The notes under the pieces were generated by a model that was given only the letters and a program-made list of their open reading frames with translations, had not been told where the DNA came from and did not search any database. The position numbers and the translations under genes are program-made. From the IMG/VR virus record IMGVR_UViG_3300045999_003624, positions 1-24,032 of that record: a DNA stretch of 24,032 nt; one strand, given 5' to 3'. Positions within the stretch are counted from its first letter, which is position 1; every line of letters starts with the position of its first letter. This DNA is from a virus. Below, piece by piece: positions 13,780 through 20,833 of the stretch.

Positions 13780-15093
13780 TTACATCAAGTTTGTAATCGC
13801 GAATCTGCGATAGTACAGATTCTTATTAGCGAATGCTACAGCGCCATCGCCAGCAGATGTTGCGAATGGGTTTGCAACCATGCCGTAACGTGTCTTGAAG
13901 CCAATCTTAGGTTGGAATGTGTCTTGACCGACAGCACGAACCATCTGTAGTGGAACGTATGGGCAGTAGAACAAACCAGCGTCAAATGCTGAAGTTCCCT
14001 TGTAACCCATAGTTGCGTAGTGAACGCCAGCAGATGCTGCGAAATATGGATCGATGTAAACCTTGACACGACCGTTTAGAACACCTGCGAATGTATTGCC
14101 TGTGTCGTCAACTTGCAAGTTGTTTGCAAGTGCTGGAGTGTAGTCAAGAACACCTGCCATCTGAAGTGCTGATGCAACGTCAGAAGAACAGATCATAACG
14201 TTACCCTTACCGCGACGAGTTGCCTTAGCAATTGCGTTAGCTTCGCGCTCTAGTTGGAACATTAGACCCTTGAACTTCTCAACAGACCAACGACCGTTAG
14301 CGTCAACGTCTAGGTCGAATGTACCTGCGATTGCAACGTTTTCTTGTGCGCCAACAGTAGCTGTAGAGTTGATTGTACGAACAACTTCACGGTTGATTTC
14401 AGCAAGAATTTCTGTGGAAAGAATGTTTGACAATTCTTGTTCAGCGTCAAGACCGTGAATTGCCTTCAAGTCTTGTGCCAATTCCATTGTGTACTCTGCC
14501 TTCAATGCACGGCTCTTAGCAGTAACAGCAATCTTGTCGATTGTGAATGCCATTTCAGCGAATGCGTTTGTGCCATCACCCAATGATTCTGCACGTATAG
14601 TAGACATTGCTGTGCCGTATGTGTAGTTTGTAGCGTTAGCAAGAGCAGGTGTAGACCCAGCTTGACCACCGACACCAGAGAATGCTGTATTTGCTTCGTT
14701 GAACAGTGCTTCTGTACCACGCTGTACTGTGTAGTTAGAACGCATTGCGAAGATCAAGCCTGTAGGACCAGTCATTGGCTGAACGCCGCAGATGTCATAC
14801 GCGATAAGATTTGGCATTGCACGACGAACCAAGCTGATTAGAACTGGATCGTATGTGTCGATACCACCTTGACCAGCTGTTGAAGAAGATAGACCCATGT
14901 TGTTTGTTGGGGCTGCTTCTGACAACAGTGATGATTGTGACTGATATCCGCCTGAAGAACCTTCGCGAAGTGCGATTTCTTGGTTCTCTAGAAGTTGTGC
15001 GGTAACCGCTCTTCTGTGATTGTCCTTGATTGCTGATAGTTCAGAGTGTTCAAGAACTGGACTCCATTTTTTTACAAGTGCTTCTACTGACAT
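13780..15093 (-). CDS. 23: gp23 major capsid protein precursor
   Basis: 437 aa. It builds the hexameric shell of the head. The family core is visible: YDPVLISLVRRAMPNLIAYDICGVQPMTGPTGLIFAMR lies at about residues 80-117, and later AELAQDLK-type (ELAQDLKAIHGLDAEQELSNIL) and GYKGTSAFDAGLFYCPYVPL blocks. The N-terminal 59 residues are charged and helical, as in the T4 prosequence. LSE-AAP at 57-62 fits the gp21 cleavage rule (Leu/Ile-x-Glu before Ala/Gly), giving a mature protein of 378 residues; this site is inferred. A strong AAAGGAG ribosome site and a perfect TATAAATA promoter precede it, and a UUCG terminator follows, as expected for the most abundant virion protein. It is shorter than T4 gp23 (521 aa) but like marine relatives. 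Confidence 0.97.
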   Translation of the reverse strand: MSVEALVKKWSPVLEHSELSAIKDNHRRAVTAQLLENQEIALREGSSGGYQSQSSLLSEAAPTNNMGLSSSTAGQGGIDTYDPVLISLVRRAMPNLIAYDICGVQPMTGPTGLIFAMRSNYTVQRGTEALFNEANTAFSGVGGQAGSTPALANATNYTYGTAMSTIRAESLGDGTNAFAEMAFTIDKIAVTAKSRALKAEYTMELAQDLKAIHGLDAEQELSNILSTEILAEINREVVRTINSTATVGAQENVAIAGTFDLDVDANGRWSVEKFKGLMFQLEREANAIAKATRRGKGNVMICSSDVASALQMAGVLDYTPALANNLQVDDTGNTFAGVLNGRVKVYIDPYFAASAGVHYATMGYKGTSAFDAGLFYCPYVPLQMVRAVGQDTFQPKIGFKTRYGMVANPFATSAGDGAVAFANKNLYYRRFAITNLM

Positions 15094-15130
15094 AAGTTTT
15101 CTCCTTTGAGTATTTGTAAAACTCTGATGT

Positions 15131-15138
15131 TATTTATA
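15131..15138 (-). promoter_or_regulatory. Late promoter (TATAAATA) for gene 23
   Basis: Minus strand perfect T4 late -10 sequence, 38 bases before the ATG at 15093, in the gap between genes 22 and 23. Confidence 0.85.
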
Positions 15139-15143
15139 AAAAT

Positions 15144-15878
15144 TTACTTTTTCACATTTCTTGAAATGCTCTGTACATAACGGCTCATTACTGGTGAGAA
15201 TGATTCGTCCAGAGATTCTTCGGAATCAAGACTACTTTGTGAATCGATCACCGAGTCTTCGGATTCCTTAGACTCAAAATACTTCTTCTTTGTCAAAAGA
15301 AGTTTTTCTTTGTAATCACCCTCAGACACAAACTCAATGTGTTCTGCCAGCGATTGCAATTTTGCCATCTGAACTTCAGAAAGGTCTTCTGAAACTTCAA
15401 ATGCAATTTGTTGCTTCTTGTATGTGTTTAGCTGATCAATCAATTCTGCTCTTTCTGTGATCGCTGAATCCAAGTCTTGCTGTAGCGATTCGACTTTTTC
15501 AGCCATACCTTCAACAATATCAACTTTATCTTCAGGAATAGTGATATAGTGTTCTGTGAATAGATTCTTCAGACCAACCATAAAGTCTTCTGCCATTTCA
15601 GCTTTTAGACCAGTTTCGATTGCAACTTTATTTTCTTCCATCCATTCAGTCACAACATAGTCAAGATAGTCGTCAATCTTTGAAACAAGAGTTTCAGTGA
15701 TTTCTAGAGTTTTTTGCTCAAGAAGCCCTTCCATCTCTTCTTCTAGTTGTGTCTTGTGCTCTTCTACTTTAGATTGAACAGCCGCTTCAAAGATTGCTTT
15801 CGCCTGATCTTTGAATTGTTCTGATAGTTCTTCTCCGCTGAATAGAGCATCAATGTGTTCTTTAGTTTCGATTCCCAT
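15144..15878 (-). CDS. 22: gp22 prohead scaffold (core) protein
   Basis: 244 aa from the ATG at 15878. A longer frame could begin at 15905, but AAAGGAG lies just before MGIETKE. It is the main internal scaffold of the prohead and is destroyed by gp21 during maturation. The protein is highly acidic and helical: long Glu/Lys/Gln stretches (EEHKTQLEEEMEGLLEQK; VESLQQDLDSAITERAELI) form predicted coiled coils at about 30-70 and 125-155. The region 205-230 is Ser/Asp/Glu-rich and the end is basic (ISRNVKK). Its place between 21 and 23 and its own late promoter support the assignment; primary sequence is poorly conserved in this family. Confidence 0.9.
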   Translation of the reverse strand: MGIETKEHIDALFSGEELSEQFKDQAKAIFEAAVQSKVEEHKTQLEEEMEGLLEQKTLEITETLVSKIDDYLDYVVTEWMEENKVAIETGLKAEMAEDFMVGLKNLFTEHYITIPEDKVDIVEGMAEKVESLQQDLDSAITERAELIDQLNTYKKQQIAFEVSEDLSEVQMAKLQSLAEHIEFVSEGDYKEKLLLTKKKYFESKESEDSVIDSQSSLDSEESLDESFSPVMSRYVQSISRNVKK

Positions 15879-15914
15879 AAGAATTCTCCTTTGTATTTGA
15901 ATCAATCATTTATG

Positions 15915-15922
15915 TATTTATA
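15915..15922 (-). promoter_or_regulatory. Late promoter (TATAAATA) for gene 22
   Basis: Minus strand perfect TATAAATA in the 66-base gap between 21 and 22, 37 bases before the chosen ATG at 15878. This supports the shorter start, since the longer one would leave only nine bases after the promoter. Confidence 0.8.
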
Positions 15923-15944
15923 AAATGATGTTTTGCTACTTTCA

Positions 15945-16595
15945 TCAAAGTTTTCCTAGGAAATCTTTGAAAACTTTTAGTTTCATTTCAGTCAATTCTT
16001 TACTTGACGCTTTCTTGATAGCATTCTTGTATGTATTGATGTCCATTTCGCGAATGACACCGTTATCCCAAACCCACTCTTTGCTTTCCATGATGCCGCG
16101 AACGAATGCATCTGGTGCTGATGGATCCGCTACAATATCGGCTGCTGTTGCGAGATAGAAATCATCTTCGACGATCTTGACTCCATCTTTGCCCTCTTTT
16201 AGACTTCCCATGCCTCGAGTGGAAACGCCAAGTGTGGCGCCCTCATCAATCAAGTTCTTTACGATGTTTCCGTATGGTGTGTCTAGAATCTTTGCTCTAC
16301 CGTAGAAGTCCGTGCCTTCCGATTTCAGAGACTTGATCAAGTGTGATGCTCTTTCTAGATTGATGGTTGGTCCTGATGGATGACCCAATTCCCCGAAAGC
16401 GCGCCCCTTCATAACATACTCTTCGTTGTAACGCTTTGTTTCTCTTTCTAGAGTCTCCATGCGATACATTCTTCCGTTCCGATTTGGTTTCTCAGCCTGC
16501 ATGTAGATGCCCTCAATGTAAAGATTTTTCTTTCCATTTTCGGTTGCTTCTGTTACATACTTGACATCTTCTACCAGTTCTGTGATTAGTTTCAT
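15945..16595 (-). CDS. 21: gp21 prohead core protease
   Basis: 216 aa, the size of T4 gp21 (about 212). It is a serine protease that matures the prohead by cutting gp23, scaffold and core proteins. The catalytic triad can be placed: His72 in GELGHPSG, Ser125 in LGVSTRGMG, and probably Asp153 in ATAADIVADPSAPDA. IEGIYMQAEKPNRNGRMY (28-45) is the usual N-terminal block. The C-terminal Lys/Glu-rich helix may be a self-cleaved tail. Its ATG overlaps the previous gene by four bases. The frame is intact. Confidence 0.96.
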   Translation of the reverse strand: MKLITELVEDVKYVTEATENGKKNLYIEGIYMQAEKPNRNGRMYRMETLERETKRYNEEYVMKGRAFGELGHPSGPTINLERASHLIKSLKSEGTDFYGRAKILDTPYGNIVKNLIDEGATLGVSTRGMGSLKEGKDGVKIVEDDFYLATAADIVADPSAPDAFVRGIMESKEWVWDNGVIREMDINTYKNAIKKASSKELTEMKLKVFKDFLGKL

Positions 16596-16864
16596 TTGTT
16601 GAACCCCGCAGTTTTTCTTTTTCTCAGTGACATCTTCATTTTTCTGACGATTTGATTCATCATCGCTTTTCTTTTTCTAGCAGCTTTTCTCTGTGCAACT
16701 TCTCTGTGTCTTATCTCTTGATATGACATCTTGACAAGTCTACCATCTTCTACTTTGTATCCAGGAACTCTGCTAACAAGAACTCTCTTCTGAATTTTAC
16801 CATGACGGATGCGATTTACTCTTTCCGTTCTAGCTTCAGAAATGAACTCTTTGAAACGAATCAT
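16592..16864 (-). CDS. Basic prohead core protein, gp68-like by position
   Basis: 90 aa with many Arg/Lys, especially QRKAARKRKAMMNQIVRKMKMSLRKRK (split here as about residues 58-84). The N-terminus MIRFKEFISEA resembles prohead proteins that carry a short leader; ISE-A at 8-11 fits a gp21 cleavage site. T4 has gp68, a prohead core protein, directly before gene 21, so position suggests the same role, though T4 gp68 is longer (141 aa) and I cannot align it. Its ATG overlaps the end of the upstream structural gene by four bases and its stop overlaps gene 21, so expression is tightly coupled. Confidence 0.65.
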   Translation of the reverse strand: MIRFKEFISEARTERVNRIRHGKIQKRVLVSRVPGYKVEDGRLVKMSYQEIRHREVAQRKAARKRKAMMNQIVRKMKMSLRKRKTAGFNK

Positions 16865-17319
16865 GGTGAAATACCATCATCAGTGGATTCACGACTTGCG
16901 AAACCAGCGCCCTTCTTACCCTCAATGACAACTGTGTATGCAGCATTTGCAGTGAAGCCTGCTGTAGACAACAGAATATCTCCTGTTGGTGTTGGTGCAT
17001 TATTTATGAATGGAGCTTGTGCACCAGATGATAAATCCCAATATCCAGAACCAGTGAGTGTTGCGATAACTGTGTTTGATGATCCAGCCCAAGATAGAAC
17101 AACTCTAGGTGACATTGTTGAAGATGTTCCAGATGCAACAGACCACAACAATTTTGTAATTGAAAGTCTCTCTGCTCCAACTCCAGTGTTTGCTACAAGT
17201 GTAGATGCATCAACTTTGATGACATTATTTTCACCTGTACCATCAGAAATGTTAGTTAGCTTTACTGCATATCCACCAGCGTGATCTTTTAGAACTTGTG
17301 TCGTTACTGCATCTGGCAT
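16861..17319 (-). CDS. Conserved virion structural protein, 152 aa
   Basis: The predicted all-beta domain includes YAVKLTNISDGTGENNVIKVD (17-37, cited in part), LSITKLLWSVASG, GYWDLSSGAQAPFINN and YTVVIEGKKG. I recall this strand pattern (a KLTN-SDGTGE start, a W-x-x-x-G turn, a G-Y-x-D-x-G middle and a final V-I-E-K) in small structural proteins encoded near capsid genes of marine phages. It may decorate the head. It starts two bases after the stop of the 385-aa gene, with AAGGAG six bases before the ATG. There is no signal peptide or catalytic motif. Its place in the head module is solid, its exact role is not. Confidence 0.72.
   Translation of the reverse strand: MPDAVTTQVLKDHAGGYAVKLTNISDGTGENNVIKVDASTLVANTGVGAERLSITKLLWSVASGTSSTMSPRVVLSWAGSSNTVIATLTGSGYWDLSSGAQAPFINNAPTPTGDILLSTAGFTANAAYTVVIEGKKGAGFASRESTDDGISP
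17001..17008 (-). promoter_or_regulatory. Possible internal late promoter (CATAAATA) upstream of the gp68-like gene and 21
   Basis: Minus strand CATAAATA, the same variant as at 13711 and 23972, but inside the 152-aa coding region and 137 bases before the next ATG. It could boost the gp68-like gene and 21 or be a chance match. Confidence 0.25.
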
Positions 17320-17321
17320 GA

Positions 17322-18479
17322 TTACTCCTTAGACAAAACTGATTCTGCAAAAGCAAGAAGTTTTTCTGGATCAGTTTCAATCATAGACTCAAACATACTT
17401 TGATTCTCTTCATTTAGAGAATCATAGAGTGCCATTAGCATGTCTTGATGATCTTCGTTCTTCATCTTTGCTTTGATTGTTGTGTATGCTTTCTTTGCTG
17501 AAGCTGGCTTGTCTCTTACCATTGCTGATGCAACTGCAAATGGACCACCTTTAGATTCGTCTCCGACACCCTTCTTCTTGAAGTATTTACCGATTGTGTG
17601 TGCCATTGTTGTCTGTGCTTTGGAGAAGTCGGCTTCTTCTAGTTCAACTTCTTCTTTTTGAACTTTGTGTGCTGGAATATTTTCTGAACGATAGCCACCC
17701 ACATCTACGACATAATGTGGACTTCCGTGCTTGTCACCCTTATCGTGTCTTACGACTTTACCAGAAACCATCTTACCGTTGTGTGGAACTCTTACTTTTG
17801 TTCCTGGTTTATGAATTTCGGCTTCTTCTAGTTCAACTTCTTCTGGCAACTTACCCTTAGGACCAGTGAGCCCACCCATTCTCTGAGTGAACTGCATTTG
17901 ACCCTTTAGATGTTCTTGTCTGCGCTTTTGTTCTCTAGCTTTGCCAGCAGGAGTCTTGTTGAATCCGGGGCTGCTAGTGCCCATGCGCCTCGCTAGTTCA
18001 TCGTATGCGCCTCTGCCTTCTTCAACATGCTCAACTTCTTCTTTTCTGAAGTAATCAAACTTGTGCTTCTCGCCAGTCTTGTCGTCCTTGACAGTATATC
18101 CCTTATCACTCATATCATGAATCTTGCCCATGTGCTTAGACCCATCTTTTGGATGATAATAGTCAACTCCGTGACCAACCTTGATGTCTTGCTTTCTTTC
18201 AGCACCAATGCCTTTTTGTGCAAGTACGCGATAGTTCTCTTCTAGGTCAACTGACTCACCAAACTTCTGCTTGTTGTTCAGTCTGTCTGCCGATCTCTTA
18301 CCAGAACCTGTTTTCGTGTCATGAGGACCAATCTCTTCAGGACCAACTTTCTCTAGATCACCTGGATCTTTGATCTGAGCGAGATAAGTAGAGTGAACGA
18401 ACTTGTGTTCACCCTTAGACTTAGGTGCAACGCCAGTCAACTCATCTAGTTGACTAACGAAAGAACTAAACTTCTTCAT
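17322..18479 (-). CDS. Modular prohead-associated protein with repeated gp21-type cleavage motifs, 385 aa
   Basis: I chose the ATG at 18479 (MKKFSSFVSQLDELTG), with AGGGG nine bases upstream, over a longer frame from 18554. The protein is a chain of small charged domains separated by near-identical acidic linkers: VDLEEN (77-82), VEHVEEG (149-155), VELEEA (215-220) and VELEEA (278-283). These resemble gp21 sites (Leu/Ile-x-Glu then Ala/Gly), so it may be processed into peptides. Residues 223-275 (KPGTKVRVPHNGKMVSGKVV ...) look like a KOW/SH3-type barrel, and 103-145 is a related-looking barrel (HGVDYYHPKDGSKHMGKI). Residues 285-340 form a Lys-rich helical domain and the C-terminus a helical LLAFAESVL segment. 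It overlaps the gp67-like gene by 14 bases. I do not know a named homologue. Confidence 0.72.
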   Translation of the reverse strand: MKKFSSFVSQLDELTGVAPKSKGEHKFVHSTYLAQIKDPGDLEKVGPEEIGPHDTKTGSGKRSADRLNNKQKFGESVDLEENYRVLAQKGIGAERKQDIKVGHGVDYYHPKDGSKHMGKIHDMSDKGYTVKDDKTGEKHKFDYFRKEEVEHVEEGRGAYDELARRMGTSSPGFNKTPAGKAREQKRRQEHLKGQMQFTQRMGGLTGPKGKLPEEVELEEAEIHKPGTKVRVPHNGKMVSGKVVRHDKGDKHGSPHYVVDVGGYRSENIPAHKVQKEEVELEEADFSKAQTTMAHTIGKYFKKKGVGDESKGGPFAVASAMVRDKPASAKKAYTTIKAKMKNEDHQDMLMALYDSLNEENQSMFESMIETDPEKLLAFAESVLSKE

Positions 18480-18690
18480 CTGTTGTTTCCCCTGTTTCAA
18501 TTGAATCTTCTTCGTATTCTTCATCATCTGAATCATCAGATTGATCAAAAACACTTGATGCGTAATCTACTTTTGCAGCATGGAGTTTGTCAGAAACTTT
18601 TGCTCCCAAAATATCAAAAATTGCACTCTTGAATGCTGAAGGATCAGTTTCAAAAACTGACGCAATTGCATTTTTTAGTTCATCGCTCAT
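18466..18690 (-). CDS. Prohead core protein gp67-like
   Basis: 74 aa, near T4 gp67 (80). The first 45 residues are helical (ELKNAIASVFETDPSAFKSA; VSDKLHAAKVDYASSVF), and the rest is extremely acidic (DQSDDSDDEEYEEDSIETGE), the gp67 architecture. gp67 is a prohead core component processed by gp21. In T4 it precedes 68 and 21, here it opens the same module with two extra genes between. It has its own perfect late promoter and an AAGGAG ribosome site. Low sequence complexity limits the certainty. Confidence 0.72.
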   Translation of the reverse strand: MSDELKNAIASVFETDPSAFKSAIFDILGAKVSDKLHAAKVDYASSVFDQSDDSDDEEYEEDSIETGETTDEEV

Positions 18691-18709
18691 AATTTATCTC
18701 CTTTTTATC

Positions 18710-18717
18710 TATTTATA
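18710..18717 (-). promoter_or_regulatory. Late promoter (TATAAATA) for the head module
   Basis: Minus strand perfect TATAAATA in the 34-base gap after the repeat-protein gene, 20 bases before the ATG at 18690. It probably drives the gp67-like gene through gene 21. Confidence 0.82.
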
Positions 18718-18724
18718 AACATTG

Positions 18725-20587
18725 CTAATTCAAAGCAAGAAACTCGCCCTTTGTCAAATATTCATCTTGCACGGTTGCTGCAATCGCCGTGTTGTCTGCA
18801 AGATTGAATGGATCTTTTGCAAGAATAGTCAATTCACCTAAAGTATCAGTATCAGACGCTAACAGTGCGATTGAATATATTCCATCACCCAAATCTGTAA
18901 CTGTTCTATTGACAGTGGTGAATGGACTTCCTTCTTTACTTATACTGATCTCTGGCTGCAGCCCAGATACAGATGATATATGATCAAATGATGCTCTGAA
19001 AAACACACTCACATTTCTAGGATAATTTCTTCTGATTATATGTGCGGTGTTCAGCGGTAGAGTTGGTTTTCCAAATCTTGCAGCAATGGAATCTACAAAA
19101 TCTGTTGCGTTTGTAGACTCACTAACGCTTCTATTAAATGCTAAAGATGCCGTTATTGAATCACTTGAAGAAACAGGAACTTCTGAAAAATCAATGAAAA
19201 TATCAGCAACAATCGACTCTGATGTAGATGTGCTTTCATTTAGTGTTGCGTTTGCAGTTAATTGACTTGACGATACTTCTGTAGACGATGTTGATTCAGA
19301 TACGCTTGATGCTGCGGTGACAGTAGAATTTTCACTTGAAGTTATTACACTAGATTCATCTGACGATGCAAGTGCCACAAAAGAAGCATTTGCAACATCT
19401 GTAACCGATGCAGATGTTTCATTCAATACTCTTGTTGATAAAATTGAGGCAATCTCTGATGCAGATGTTGCGACAGAGGTTTCACTGAGACTTGATACTA
19501 CATTTGCGCTAGAAAGTTCTGACGAATCCGTTGAAGTCGTTTCACTTAGAGTACTTACGAATTCAGCATTAGTTGATTCTGTAGATGCTGTTGAATTTGT
19601 TTCACTTAGTGTGCTTACGAATTCAGCATTAGAAGATTCTGTAGAAGTGACAGAATTTGTTTCGGAAACTGTTTCTGATTGAACGCCACCAGAAGATTCA
19701 GTTGAAGACGCTGATACGGTTTCACTTAGGAAAGAAGTGAATACAGCATTAGTTGATTCTGTAGATGCTGTTGAATTTGTTTCACTTAGTGTGCTTACGA
19801 ATTCAGCATTAGAAGATTCGGAAGCAGTTGCTGATAGTTCTGGTTCACTTAGCGTGCTTACGAATTCAGCATTAGCAGATTCTGTAGCAGTTACAGAATT
19901 TGTTTCGGAAACTGTTTCTAATGAAGAACCATCAGAAGATTCTGTTGTTGATGTCGCAACAGAATCTTCAGATAGAGTTACAGCAAATACAGCATTAGCA
20001 GATTCTGTTGATGATGCTGATAGTTCTGGTTCACTTAGGGTAGAAGTGAATTCAGCATTAGTTGATTCTGTTGATGTTGTGGAATTCGTTTCACTTAGCG
20101 TGCTTAAGAATACAGCATTAGCAGATTCTGTTGATGATATAGAATTTGTTTCGGAAACTGTTTCTAATGAAGAACCACCAAAAGATTCTGTTGTTGATGT
20201 CGCAACAGAATCTTCAGATAGAGTTACAGCAAATACAGCATTCGCGGATTCGGTCTCTGATGTAGATGTAGATTCCGATACATTCAGAGTTGATGTTACA
20301 TCAGCAGATTCGGTCTCTGATGTTGATGTCGTTTCACTTAGGGTGCTTACGAATTCAGCATTAGCTGACTCAGTGGCAGTTGCTGATAGTTCTTGTTCAC
20401 TTGAACTGATGTCAAATACAACATTAGCGACACTGGAATCAGAAGTCGCTAAACTTGGTTCACTTAGGGTGCTTACAAATACAACATTAGCGACACTGGA
20501 ATCAGAAGTCGCTAAACTGATCTCAGATACATTGCCTACTACTATCCCCGCCTCGCCGGCAGAACTCAACAGGGTTAATAGTGACAT
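18725..20587 (-). CDS. Ser/Thr-rich repeat virion protein with C-terminal beta-sandwich, 620 aa
   Basis: After a short N-terminus (MSLLTLLSSAGEAG), residues about 20-505 are about 24 tandem units of roughly 20 residues. Their consensus is V-S-x-L-S-E-T-x-S-x-x-S-T-E-S-x-N-A-x-F. They hold almost no basic or aromatic residues apart from the closing Phe. Units near the N-terminus are closest to one another; later ones drift. Residues 506-620 differ: LPLNTAHIIRRNYPRNVSVF, ISKEGSPFTTVNRTVTDLGDGIYSI and a closing EYLTKGEFLAL look like an Ig/fibronectin-like adhesion domain. It resembles extended fibre or surface proteins; Ser/Thr-rich arrays are also glycosylation targets. AGGA lies six bases before the ATG. 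The exact virion location is unknown. Confidence 0.85.
   Translation of the reverse strand: MSLLTLLSSAGEAGIVVGNVSEISLATSDSSVANVVFVSTLSEPSLATSDSSVANVVFDISSSEQELSATATESANAEFVSTLSETTSTSETESADVTSTLNVSESTSTSETESANAVFAVTLSEDSVATSTTESFGGSSLETVSETNSISSTESANAVFLSTLSETNSTTSTESTNAEFTSTLSEPELSASSTESANAVFAVTLSEDSVATSTTESSDGSSLETVSETNSVTATESANAEFVSTLSEPELSATASESSNAEFVSTLSETNSTASTESTNAVFTSFLSETVSASSTESSGGVQSETVSETNSVTSTESSNAEFVSTLSETNSTASTESTNAEFVSTLSETTSTDSSELSSANVVSSLSETSVATSASEIASILSTRVLNETSASVTDVANASFVALASSDESSVITSSENSTVTAASSVSESTSSTEVSSSQLTANATLNESTSTSESIVADIFIDFSEVPVSSSDSITASLAFNRSVSESTNATDFVDSIAARFGKPTLPLNTAHIIRRNYPRNVSVFFRASFDHISSVSGLQPEISISKEGSPFTTVNRTVTDLGDGIYSIALLASDTDTLGELTILAKDPFNLADNTAIAATVQDEYLTKGEFLALN
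19073..20530 (-). repeat. Tandem approx. 60-bp coding repeats with larger duplications
   Basis: The array has a 60-bp base period (20 codons). A 76-bp stretch is identical at 19564-19639 and 19744-19819, offset 180 bp (three units). A block starting at 19901 recurs at 20147, offset 246 bp, with few changes over about 100 bp. A 42-bp stretch from about 20414 recurs exactly about 72 bp on. Offsets are multiples of three, so copy-number change keeps the frame. Confidence 0.88.
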
Positions 20588-20658
20588 AGATTATTCCTAA
20601 TTGGGTGGTTACACTATTACCTGTATCTTAGAATACTGCAACAAGGGGTTAACTCACC
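20588..20658. other. 71-base gap before the Ser/Thr repeat gene
   Basis: No late motif is present. The minus strand has TTGCAG, 16 bases, then TAATAG, a weak sigma70-like match that I do not claim as a promoter. There is no hairpin with a T run. The repeat gene is probably read through from 23972. Confidence 0.4.
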
Positions 20659-20823
20659 TTAAACCAACGTTTTGAGTTGATTTAATGTTACCATAGTTTC
20701 GGCAATTTCTGAATCTAACTGAGTGACCTGTTCTAGTTCTCCGGAGGCGATCGCTATGTTCTTTTTAGCTTTCAAGGACTCCAACCTGTTATTAAGGATT
20801 TGTATAATGTCTTGTAATAACAT
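20659..20823 (-). CDS. Small coiled-coil protein, 54 aa
   Basis: I chose the ATG at 20823 (MLLQDIIQILNNRLESLKAK) with AAGGA six bases upstream; a longer frame from 20868 would run into the end of the 880-aa gene. The product is one or two amphipathic helices with a Leu/Ile heptad pattern, a break at GELEQVTQLD, and a second helix EIAETMVTLNQLKTL. Similar small helical-hairpin proteins occur beside tail and structural genes in marine phages; I know no function. It could be a chaperone or trimerising partner for the neighbouring fibre-like proteins. Confidence 0.7.
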   Translation of the reverse strand: MLLQDIIQILNNRLESLKAKKNIAIASGELEQVTQLDSEIAETMVTLNQLKTLV

Positions 20824-20833
20824 ACAACTTCCT

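Noticed and set aside
13836-14720. Minus-strand frames of 77 and 72 codons inside gene 23
   Set aside because: They are out-of-frame shadows of the capsid gene with no ribosome site.
19737-20600. Long plus-strand open frame of 287 codons, with smaller ones at 19317-19682 and 19047-19265
   Set aside because: They are antisense to the Ser/Thr repeat gene and stay open only because the repeated unit lacks stops in that frame. There is no late or sigma70 promoter pointing that way, and all other genes are on the minus strand.
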